Assembly (NCBI GenBank): GCA_014621425.1
Contig: JAANBB010000132.1
Coordinates: 26,631-90,630 of the forward strand
Source: Cylindrodendrum hubeiense
Taxonomy: Eukaryota; Ascomycota; Sordariomycetes; Hypocreales; Nectriaceae
Length of the DNA: 64,000 bases
Direction: 5' to 3'
Below are positions 45,072 to 54,403 of this stretch, one piece after another; the first letter of the stretch is position 1; the number at the start of each line of letters is the position of its first letter. The position numbers and the translations under genes were made by a program. The notes below the pieces were generated by a model. It ran no database searches. It was not told the origin of the DNA and saw only the letters and a program-made list of their open reading frames with translations.

Positions 45072-47516
45072 TCACATTCCGCTTGTGATGGCCCAATCTC
45101 TTACCCAATCCATAGTAGCCGCAGTCTCTTCCATCCAAGACGGATCAAAGTCGAGCCCCCCTGAAAACCCTCCGTCGGTGGCATCTATCCCTGGGAAGCT
45201 CATGCTGGTAGCCGCTTCAGCCGGCTGGCTGAGAGATAAGGGGGTTGGGCCTGACCCGGGCCCGGATGCCGAACCTACACCGCAGTCAGCATCTGTGCTC
45301 CGTATCTGTTGCTCTAGAACCGTCGTACCAAGTCCAAGCGTCGAAAAAAGATCCGAGTCATTACCAAGGATCGCCATGGGGCTAGGATCCATCGACGGTG
45401 CTCCCAGGGAGGTTCCAAGAGAGGACTCGTTATCGATGCTCGTCGTCCGAGGGTGCGGTACACCTGGCATCATTGCCGGGCCTTCCACGGGGCTGCCCAA
45501 CTTAGCCAACATGGTGGCCAGCGTATCGGCCGTCTTCCTAACATCGGGCACGTCTTTGGCTACCTCGGCCCAGATGTAGTACGAGCGCTTAATCAGGTCA
45601 ATGAGCTCGGTCTTGGTTGGTGTCAGTGTCGTCTGCGACGTCCAGTCGAATTCGCCCCCTGTCTCCGAGTAGTGCTCGTTCTTGACGACGAGGTATAGTA
45701 TCATAGCGGCCAGCAGGTAGTCGTGCACGGCAAGCGATGATATGAACCACCCGTTTTGGCTGAGCACGTGTCCAGGTTTACACGCCTCCCATATGATATG
45801 CTGGTAGCCGAGGAGCGTCAACGCGCCCTCGAGGCATTGCTTGCGCGAGTAGTCGTGCTCCCGCTTCGGAATCGCCTCCGCCAGGTACCGCCGGTGGAGG
45901 ACGCAGCGACTCTTATTATAGAGACTGGAGAGCCCGAAGCGCTGGATCAGCAGCGTGGCGGGATCTCCGACGCAGTCGTCGAGTGGGCGGACTTGCATGA
46001 ATGACGGTACGGTCCGCCACGTCTCGCGCAGCAAGTTGTCCAGCTTGAGGACTTCGGCATAGCTAGGCGGCGTAAGGGCGTGGGCCTGCCGGGCGATTTG
46101 GCCAAACACGCGGAGGACATTTGTCTTGTAAATCGGGTAGGTCATCGCGGTGTAGTCAGTAGGTGGACGTCCTGGGGGTAGGTCAACCGAGTCTTCGTCG
46201 AAGTCTTCGTCTTGTAGGTTCCGCGGGACCGTTGTGTCGGTCTCAAACCCCTGGAGCATACTCGGGAGGCCCATGTGGAACGATACGATCAGCTCGACTT
46301 GGATGGCCATATTCCACATGCGGCGTCGCATCTCGCCCTCGAAGGGGGAGATGTTGGCCAACTTGCTCGGGTCCCGGTGTAGGCCCATCTTGAGCATCAG
46401 CCGGACACACACGCCGGAGAGGATATAACAGTTCGTCTGGGCACCGCGGTTAAAGAGAAAGTAAGACTCAACGTATAGGAGGAAGGCCGGGAGAGTGACG
46501 ATAGTCGGCTGTGCATACTTGCCCCAAGCCAACGCCCATCCAGCACAGGACTTGTAGAGTCGCATCCTGTCCATAGGTTCATCCGGTGAGTCACCCTTAA
46601 CTTCACTTAAGTTAATAAAGGTATTAAAAAAGACGCCTAAGCCCAGCATCATGAAAAGCTGTGCTATCCAATGTAGAGAAGCTTCGTTGGGGTTTTGCCA
46701 GAACTTCGCATACTATGTCTTGATGTCAGATATATCCATGGTTATGTCTTCACGCACACTCACAGCTCTGGTAAAGGATGGCCGATGAACAATGTCTGTC
46801 CCTTGTAAGCTCTCTGGTTATGAATTGGTTACCGAGTCTATACGTACGTTGGGACGGGCTCATCGAGGAAAAATATCTCGTGATAAGCCTGTCTGCGACC
46901 TTTCGTTCTGGCAAGTAGCTCAGCAACTCCTCGCGGTTGCTTGGGCCAGCGCGGGCGAACAGGAGCAAATCTGCAGAGTCATACTCTCCAGCTTCAACAT
47001 CGTCGATATCGTCCGGCTGGTCAAAATAGCTTTTCAGGTCTTCGATCTGGATGATATTAGATGTCTGGACACGCAAAAGATATATTAGATATCCTGTCAT
47101 CCACTTACATCCTCCAGCATTGCCATGCAATGTGTCGCTCCTACATACGTCGTTGCGTTCTCTCCTCTCACAACCTGCCCTCGAACAGCAGGTCCCGTTG
47201 ACGCCGCATCATCCTGAACTTCAGCTGTAGGCATGGGGGCTGTTGTGGAGGCCTCAGTATCCATCATCTCGCGGACCATGCCTTCCAGACGCTTGAGACG
47301 TGCGGACATGCCCTTTGCGGGGCGCTTCCTCTCTGGTTTGGGCGCATAGTGGCACTGGTCGGCGCGGTCCTTCTTAGCGCACTGGCTGCAAGGCTGGCCG
47401 CGGTCACACTTCAGCTTGGAAGCGCGGCAGGGCGAGCATGAGAGAACGATGCGGGAGCGCTTTTGGCGTTCCTGGGCTGAAGCGGAGGAGGCGTCGTTGG
47501 GGCTGGAGTCGTCCAT
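45072..47516 (-). CDS. Zn(II)2Cys6 transcription factor with Fungal_trans domain, 759 aa
   Basis: Four exons (47109-47516, 46848-47046, 46764-46795, 45072-46712). The start is the Met of MDDSSPNDASSASAQ. The zinc cluster is CSPCRASKLKCDRGQPCSQC followed by AKKDRADQC (CX2CX6CX5CX2CX8C, residues about 27-55), with a basic linker RKRPAKGMSARLKRLEGMV that likely starts a dimerising coil. The fungal-specific domain is classic: SPSQHIVHRPSFTRAYAKFW, SLHWIAQLFMMLGLGVFFN, YILSGVCVRLMLKMGLHRDP and MRRRMWNMAIQVELIVSFHM. The tail is Ser/Gly/Pro-rich and acidic, a probable activation region. The exact acceptor of the first intron (47047) was chosen because the nearer one leaves only 44 bases. The target genes are not evident; no metabolic cluster adjoins it. 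Confidence 0.9.
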
Positions 47517-47903
47517 TGCGTCACGGGTCACTTGGCACTCGACAACTTATGCGACAACTTGTGATGAACAGTTATCAGCAAATAATACACATTTAGAGGA
47601 TGCCAGTGGGTCTTGAGTGTGTATTTCAAGTTGTTGAGCGAGGATATGAGTGAAGGATTCGTGTAGGCAATGACGGGTTGACGTGGCTCAAACTTGCGGT
47701 TGGAAGTCCGCAGGTTGAGTCCACTGCTGCGACTTTTAAGTCCGCTTACAGTATGTGGCTGTCCGGCGTTAATCGACAATGAACGCGAGCGCCACTACTA
47801 GATCCAGAGACATTCAACCACCAGCAGAGGAATAGGTACACGGTAAGCAAATGTAATGGGTCGTAAAATAGTATTTTTATCTAATTCATCAAAAACAAAC
47901 GCT
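47517..47903. other. Intergenic region between FCF1 and the regulator gene
   Basis: Promoter of the regulator and 3' flank of FCF1, both on the minus strand. The sequence is moderately AT-rich, with no gene or repeat seen. Confidence 0.55.
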
Positions 47904-48581
47904 CTATGAATCTGGTGCTCCAGGCAATCTCTCAATCACATACTTGGCCCTCGCCACACTCATAAGCGGCACACCAGGAATCTTCCTTAGTCGCTGTTTC
48001 AGCGCCTTATCGTTGGTCCCGACGATGTATATCCTGCTCTTCTGCACTCGGTCGACAAGGCAGTCATCGGCATAGACGCCCTTGTGGTCGCACTCCAGTC
48101 GCTGCCAGCGCTCGTCGCGGGCCACGCGCAGCGCAAGGCGGTACTTGGGCCCTAGCTTCTCCAACTCGGCCATGACGCAGGAGGTGATGATAGGGTTGCA
48201 CTTGGCGTAGAGGCAGTCCATCATCGAGTCAATCATCGAAAGTTTGCGCTGGACGGTGTGGGAGAGGAAGTTGGTATCGACGAGGACGTTGTAGGGCGGC
48301 ACGAGAGCCGTGTTGTGCTCGAAGAACATGTTGCTGGGCATCTGGGGTGCCTCGCGAACGAGCTCGCCGTCGATGGTCTTCTTAGCCGCCTTCTCCTTCG
48401 CGGCAGCCTCGGCCTTGGCCACATTTTCCTTTAATCGAGCATCGCGGCGGCCGATGACTCGCTTCACCTGTTGAGACGGGCATAGGGTCAGTACAGTGCA
48501 TCTTGAAATTTCGCAATTGCGCCTCTTATCGATAAGGCAACCCACCTGTCCGAATTTTCTGGTCTTTTTCGCAACACCCAT
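47904..48581 (-). CDS. FCF1: Fcf1, PIN-domain rRNA processing protein, 199 aa
   Basis: Two exons (48546-48581 and 47904-48467). The first encodes only MGVAKKTRKFGQ, and the join gives KFGQ-VKRVIGRRDARLKENV, the family N-terminus. Fcf1 is an essential SSU-processome component needed for early pre-18S rRNA cleavages in the nucleolus (family knowledge). The PIN fold shows VLVDTNFLSHTVQRKLSMID with the conserved Asp at residue 76, then CNPIITSCVMAELEKLGPKY and IYIVGTNDKALKQRLRKIPG. The highly basic N-terminal segment suits nucleolar RNA binding. It is head-to-head with RFC4, 357 bases between starts. Confidence 0.97.
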   Translation of the reverse strand: MGVAKKTRKFGQVGCLIDKRRNCEISRCTVLTLCPSQQVKRVIGRRDARLKENVAKAEAAAKEKAAKKTIDGELVREAPQMPSNMFFEHNTALVPPYNVLVDTNFLSHTVQRKLSMIDSMMDCLYAKCNPIITSCVMAELEKLGPKYRLALRVARDERWQRLECDHKGVYADDCLVDRVQKSRIYIVGTNDKALKQRLRKIPGVPLMSVARAKYVIERLPGAPDS

Positions 48582-48938
48582 GGCTCCTAGTTGTGGAAAT
48601 CGGTCGCAGAATGAATCGCGGCGCTTCGAAAGTAGTACTGAGCCTGAGTTTCAGGTGGCGGGCGTCGGTAGGGCGTGGTTTGGGGGTATCTCTGTTGTGT
48701 GCCGCCAGAAGAATCAGAGGCTCAAAAAGTTATCATGGTCGGCTGGATTTTGCCATGGAGACGAGAAAAGCGGTGGCAGGAGTGGGGCCTTGAGATGCGC
48801 GTGCACGGGCCACCGTCGGAATGCAGCTGGGAGCGCTGAGCAGGCAGGCCAAAGAGTCCCGACGCGTCTTCCCCTCCAGATCGCGTAAAGTGATTAATAT
48901 TCGACATTCAACTCTTCAACTCCAGTCAAAACTCCACG
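48582..48938. promoter_or_regulatory. Compact bidirectional promoter of FCF1 and RFC4
   Basis: Only 357 bases separate the two divergent start codons of essential growth genes (ribosome biogenesis and DNA replication). No TATA box is obvious on either side. Shared regulation is plausible but not shown. Confidence 0.45.
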
Positions 48939-50117
48939 ATGCCGGCTGATAAACCAGAGGACCGGGGCGAGGCTTCCAATTCTGCCTCCAAGGCAGCTCT
49001 CTCATCATCTGCCAATGCACCAGCATCTTTCGAACTTCCTTGGTGCGAACCAGATGTTTCCGCCCCCTCAAGCAGCTTGACTAAAGGATTTGCAGGGTTG
49101 AAAAGTACCGCCCAGTCTTCCTCGACGATGTCGTGGGCAACACCGAAACTATCGAGCGACTGAAGATTATCGCCAAGGAGGGAAACATGCCACATGTCAT
49201 TATCTCGGGAATGCCTGGAATCGGAAAGACGACCAGTGTGCTGTGTCTCGCCCGACAGCTGCTGGGAGACTCGTACAAGGAGGCTGTGCTGGAGCTCAAC
49301 GCCAGTGACGAGCGAGGTTTGTTGCGACATACCGGAGCTTCAGTGGCTGTGGCTAACTGCTTGCTTAGGAATCGATGTGGTGCGAAACCGAATCAAGGGA
49401 TTCGCCCAAAAGAAGGTCACCCTGCCGCCGGGTCGACAAAAGCTGATCATCCTCGACGAAGCCGACAGCATGACATCTGGCGCCCAGCAAGCCCTCCGAC
49501 GAACGATGGAGATCTACTCCAACACCACCAGATTCGCATTCGCCTGTAATCAGTCCAACAAAATTATCGAGCCCCTACAGTCGAGATGCGCCATCCTACG
49601 ATATGCCAAGCTGACCGACGCCCAAGTGGTGAAGCGGCTGTTGCAGATCATCGAGGCGGAAAAAGTCGAGTACAGCGACGACGGTCTGGCAGCATTGGTT
49701 TTCAGCGCGGAGGGAGACATGCGACAGGCCATCAACAACCTACAGTCCACATTCGCTGGTTTCGAATTCGTGTCAGGAGACAACGTCTTCAAGGTCGTTG
49801 ACTCACCTCACCCAATCAAGGTGCAGGCGATGCTGAAGGCGTGCTATGAGGGCAACGTGGATTCGGCATTAGACACTCTCCGAGAACTGTGGGATCTTGG
49901 ATACTCGAGCCACGACATCATCAGCACCATGTTCAAGGTGACCAAGACGATTCCCACACTCAGCGAGCAGTCGAAGCTGGAGTTCATCAAGGAGATCGGC
50001 TTCACACACATGAAGGTGCTGGAGGGTGTGCAGACTCTGCTCCAGCTCAGCGGGTGTGTCGTGCGACTTTGCAAAATCAACATGGACCCGAAACGATTCC
50101 GAGTAGCCTCCAAGTAG
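48939..50117 (+). CDS. RFC4: Replication factor C small subunit (yeast Rfc4 / human RFC2 type), 357 aa
   Basis: Three exons (48939-49042, 49096-49316, 49369-50117). RFC is the pentameric AAA+ clamp loader that opens PCNA at primer ends. Motifs: the entry signature [20 protein letters not shown] (residues 33-52), Walker [10 protein letters not shown] (73-81), Walker B LIILDEAD (134-141), the SRC motif with arginine finger [10 protein letters not shown] (178-187), and sensor 2 [12 protein letters not shown]. The sequence matches Rfc4 more closely than Rfc2, Rfc3 or Rfc5 at [20 protein letters not shown] and [12 protein letters not shown]. The first 32 residues are an Ala/Ser-rich fungal extension. 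It is head-to-head with FCF1 and convergent with the next small gene. Confidence 0.97.
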
Positions 50118-50332
50118 AATGGGGTCTCCAAGTGGAATGGGGGTGCTCGAAGGGATATGACAGCGGCTGCATGATTCGGCGTTGGAGTTGGACGGCATCT
50201 GTACCAGTGAGGTAAAACGAACGAAAAGAGATGTGATTTTTACATGGACAGCTCAACGGCCGCCTTTCCCGTGATGTACATCCTGGTCCCATGACCTGTA
50301 AAGTCCCTGCGAGTCGTGTGGGATTAGCCATC

Positions 50333-50711
50333 TCACTTTTTCTCATTCTCGCTTCCAAGCGAGGCCTCGTACTGCTCCCATTTCGCCTTTTCCCGCAAGT
50401 AGCTCCTCCTCACTCTCATCTCATGCTCATATTTTCTGAGGCTTCCATCGGCGTGAATCATTCCTCCTAGTACCATACCCGACATTTGCAAGTACCTGGA
50501 GATGTGAGCGTTGACGAAGGAGATGCTCGGACATGACGTCGTACACTTTGAATTGGATTGTTGTGCCGCGATACACAGGCGACCAGAAGAACCCGGCCGT
50601 GCCTAAGAGGGCAACGCCAGCTCCCCACTTCGCAGCTCCCATGAGACCTCCCTTGGTGGCTTCCCAGGCCGCATCGGTCGCTTCCTCGCTCTTCATGCCC
50701 TCGGTGCGCAT
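50333..50711 (-). CDS. Small conserved membrane protein of unknown function, 109 aa
   Basis: Two exons (50545-50711 and 50333-50495) around a 49-base intron. The product starts MRTEGMKSEEATDAAWEATK. One hydrophobic segment, LMGAAKWGAGVALLGTAGFF (about residues 23-42), is followed by a second weaker one, VYLQMSGMVLGGMIH, and a basic, charged tail EHEMRVRRSYLREKAKWEQY. Two short spans followed by an Arg/Lys-rich helix recall small mitochondrial inner-membrane proteins such as HIG1-type factors, but I do not see the HIG1 signature, so this is only a suggestion. The splice join makes a smooth reading and the intron signals are good, so the gene itself is fairly secure. Confidence 0.75.
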
Positions 50712-51336
50712 CTTAGCGGCGGGGCGCTGAGCAATGGAGATGTGGAGGTTTGTTGTCTGAGGGTGTCAATTGGTTTTGCGAGGCAGTGTCCAGGCCAATC
50801 AATGTAATTGAAAGAGGAAAATAATCAACAAGTCAGTCAGGCCATGTACTGCAACCTCCGCAAAGACACACACGAGCAGGTTTCCACTGCGGCTAGCTCA
50901 CCTTGCTACGTCAGTTCTTGCCGAGCAATCCCCGTATCACTAATTTGACTGCGTTATGGGCCTTGCACCAGCCTCACTGGCATCGAGCACCGGCCACACC
51001 TGACAGCATCAGCCTCACTCTTGACGGGAGCTCGGCCAACAGCTTCCCGTCCCCACCAGCGCCCCGCTATAGCAAATTTTTGCCCTACTGGAATTTTCTT
51101 TATAACCACCATTCCCTTCTTCCAAACTCTACCGCATTCATCTCTCCCAAAACAAAGATGACACGCAAGCATCAACGATGAGTACATCGTTGCCTGGTGC
51201 CACTACCCCCAGTGTCCTGTCTCTGACTCCGTCTCTCCCCCCTTCATAAACACCTGCCTCCTGGACCCTGGCTTCTTGGTGCTTTTGACTGCTATTTTCC
51301 CCTGCTGCCTACCGCAATTGAGCAAAGTTGCCCAAC
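50712..51336. other. Divergent promoter region before the Derlin gene
   Basis: This holds the leader of the small membrane protein on the left and a CT-rich Derlin leader on the right. No gene is supported. Confidence 0.5.
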
Positions 51337-52497
51337 ATGTCGGAAAATCTACTCGATGCCTTCTGGCAAATGCCACCCATTGCCAGGTAAGTTTGCGCCG
51401 CCTTGTCGTCGCGTCTCTCTCAATCGCAAACATGCTAACCATGCTTGCTCTCCAGGACTCTAACTGCCGTTACCGCAGTCCTCTCCCTCAGCGTCCACCT
51501 AGGCCTGCTGTCGGCCTCGTGGTTCATCCACCACCCGTACTACCTATGGAAATTTCCTCCCCAGATTTGGCGCCTCGTAACATGTTATCTCATTACTGGC
51601 GGCGGCCTCAGCATGCTGTTTGACTCCTACTTTCTATACCATTACCTCTCCCAGATGGAAATTGGCAACCCGCGCTTCCCGCGCAAGGCCGATGTCGTCT
51701 GGTATTTGATGTTTATCAGCGGAACGATTTTGGTAAGCTTTGGCGCGTCCACCCTGTGCTTTGTTTCTTGCCCTTCCCTTCCCCCCTCTTATACTGCCCG
51801 GATAGTGCTTTTGCATCTACAGCTATCACGGTTCCTGAAAATGAGGAAGATTACCCCTGCACCTGGACCTCCCGTTATTCGCAATGGGATGTGTCTGTGG
51901 TGTGGGCATGGTGGGATACTATGGATGGCTCGTGCGACTATCAATTCGCTCGAGTGGTTTTTAATAGCTCCCTACATTTCTAAACCCACAACACTAGCTG
52001 TTGTTTACTCGTCCTCCTGTGACCGACATTAACAACGTTGCTAGATGATAAACTACCTTGTTGATTTGCCTTTCCATACCTTCCTGCGAGCCCTGATCCT
52101 CGCCATGGCGTATACCGTAACCCAAGATCAGCGGGGCATGAAGGCCACCTTCTACTTCATCACGATTCCGGCTCAGTTGACGCCAATCGCCATGATCCTA
52201 GTCAACCTACTCTTCCCTGGAGGCCACATCGCCATGTTGCTCCAGCTTGAGGGGTTCGTCGCCGCCCATTTGTATGACTTCCTGGCCAGAATTTGGCCCG
52301 AGTTCGGCGGTGGCCGCAACGTCCTGGCTACACCCGCCTTTGTCACTCGCCTTGTGCAGACCCCCCGGGTCCTCGAGAGAGGCTTTGGTACAGCTGTCCG
52401 ACCTGAGGATGCGGCATCTGGCAGCAGCTCTGGCGCGTCGAGGGGACCTCTGCCAGACTCGTGGAGGACCCGGGGTCGTGGCCAGCGGTTGGGATAA
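51337..52497 (+). CDS. DER1: Derlin (Der1-like) ER-associated degradation protein, 259 aa
   Basis: Three exons (51337-51386, 51456-51732, 52045-52497). Derlins are inactive rhomboid-fold proteins of the ER membrane that help move misfolded proteins to the cytosol for degradation. Family marks: MSENLLDAFWQMPPIARTLT, the WR motif PPQIWRLVTCYLITGGGLSM, FDSYFLYHYLSQMEIGNPRF, LILAMAYTVTQDQRGMKATF and LFPGGHIAMLLQLEGFVAAH, then DFLARIWPEFGGGRN. About six membrane spans are expected, and the C-terminus is a cytosolic Gly/Arg/Ser-rich tail. The second intron (51733-52044) is 312 bases, far longer than other introns here, and is open in the upstream frame until a stop 12 bases before the acceptor. The family alignment GTIL-MINYLVDLPF supports removing it whole. 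Confidence 0.9.
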
Positions 52498-52694
52498 ATC
52501 ATGTATTTTCAAGACAAGCCAAACGGAATGAGAGTGTACGATATCATCATCAATGTATGCATTATGAACATTTAGCCACATTTGTCCTGAACTCCTTGCT
52601 ATTCCATAGATCCTAAACTACAGACCATTACTTTCCTTGAAACTCCAGTTCATTTGACGTTTGCCTTCCCAAATTCGCATCATGTCATCTCAAA

Positions 52695-54403
52695 TCAAAA
52701 TCCATAAAGTGTGCTCTTGCCAGACTTCAAAGGCACGTCACCAACATCCTGTCCCGCGCGTTCTGGCGCATACTCGGCATAGCTGGCGTCGCTTGCGTGA
52801 GGTGTGTCCTGGAACCTCATATCGTCGACCATGACCGGCGGAGAAATGTTCATGATCGGAGCGTGCTCATCGGTTGGAGTAGCGCCCGATATAACCACAG
52901 TCGGTGGTGTATACTTCTTCGGCACCCGTATCCTAGGGACTGAGGGCATGGATAACGAGGGCACTTTTGAATGCTTGGACGGAGGAGGGCCGGGCGGTGG
53001 TGGTGGAACGGCTATGGAGGCGCTGTTGCTAGGGCCGCCAGTGTAGGGAGGAGGAGGAGGATGAACGGCAACGGCGGCGGCTGCAGCTGCGGCTGCGGCT
53101 GAGTCGTCATTGGTATTAATATATGTTTGGAGGGCGTAAGAATTCGCTGTCTTGGAGCCGGAGCGCTCATGGACAGGTAGCGGTATAGTGGGGCTGCTCT
53201 CTGCGATGGCAACCCTCGACATAGTGGTGGGCTTGTAAGCCTGATGAGTGGGAAGGGCAGTGTTAGGTCCCCGGCTTGATGATCGGGGGTCGAAGTTGTA
53301 GTTCAGCCTGCTGCCGCTGCGCTCCTGCTCGAGGCGGTCGTAGTAGTCGCCAGAAGTCATCCGTCCGCCTTTGTCGTAGTAGCTCTGGGCGCTGTAAGAG
53401 CGGAGCGAGGCCGACATGCCCCGGGCATCGGGAGGCAGGAAGGGGTCCGGGGTGGCGGTGTTGCTGCCGTGGTACGAGGCCTTCTCATCACGCTTTGCCT
53501 TTCTCTGTTTGCGCCAGTAGACGATGAAGAGGGCGACGGCGCTGAAGAAGAACAGGGCGGTGCCAACAGCAATGCCGACGATGGTGCCGGTCGTCATGCT
53601 ACCTGAGCCGGCACCCTCGGGCTTGTCGAGGATGTTTTCCCCAGCGGTGGTGATGTTGACGGCGGTGCGGGAGAAGATGCTGCCGCTAAGACTGAGACGG
53701 TCGCCAGCGTCGGGCTTTTGTTCACATCCAGCTTCGAGAGCAATCACGACTGTAAGTTGTTAGCAGTGCTCGCCTGTGGTAAGATATGAGACATACAGTT
53801 AGATAGATACACTTGATTGCCGCTGGACTGGAGGCAGCTGATGCATCCCTTGAGCTTAGACCCCATGAACTCGCCATCGTCTGCGTCGCAGTATCCGTAC
53901 GTCTCGTTCGATTTCGAGGCGAGCTTGTCAAAGGTCACGGACTCCTTCAACGGTTGGCACCCGTAGTCAATGACACACGGGGAGTCGACGTCGAATGACG
54001 GGGCGTTGGGGATGGAGAAGAGACAGGTGCTGATGGTGTACCGCAAGTTGTCTTTGGCTGTTAGCAGAGGCTCACACGACTAAGCCCATTACCGGGCTGC
54101 GCCTCGGGTTGACGTACAAAGATACCAATGAAGGTCAGACTCGGTCCCATTGGTCTTCTCGCTCTTCTGGAGGCATTCCAGGCAGTTTTGGAACTTGATG
54201 CCAACGGCCTCGTCGGAGAAGTCGCTGTCTTTACAGATGATGTCGGAGGTGTTGGTGGTGGACGCCTTGGGGTCGTAGGCATTGCCTGATACATGGTCGA
54301 GGCAGAAAGTGGCGCATGATGAACCGGGCGTCACTTGCAAGGCGAGGACTGTTCCGAGGAGACAGGCCAGCAGCAAGACAAGGGAGATGGAAGAGGAAGC
54401 CAT
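52695..54403 (-). CDS. Secreted-then-anchored single-pass membrane protein with Cys-rich ectodomain, 531 aa
   Basis: Three exons (54118-54403, 53797-54051, 52695-53749). A signal peptide (SISLVLLLACLLGTVLAL) leads into an ectodomain with two Cys-rich modules, each ending in C-x2-C-L-Q-x-S. The first is FQNCLECLQKS, followed by YNLRYTISTC; the second is LKGCISCLQSS, followed by FVIALEAGC. NxS/T sequons (NTS, NGT, NET, NIT) suggest glycosylation. A single span, TGTIVGIAVGTALFFFSAVA (about residues 234-256), is followed by a stop-transfer RKQRKAKRDEK. The long cytosolic tail is rich in Ser, Tyr and Pro, with an alanine run and PPPPP tracts. Relatives in fungi are, as I recall, annotated as LPXTG-domain-containing proteins of unknown role; no LPXTG sorting signal is seen here. 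Surface sensing or cell-wall attachment is an inference from architecture only. Confidence 0.85.

Noticed and set aside
51733..52032. Possible extra Derlin exon inside the long intron
   Set aside because: Derlin family continuity joins residues on each side of the intron directly, and the intron reading has no Derlin-like sequence and ends in a stop. Kept as an intron-retention question in the findings.
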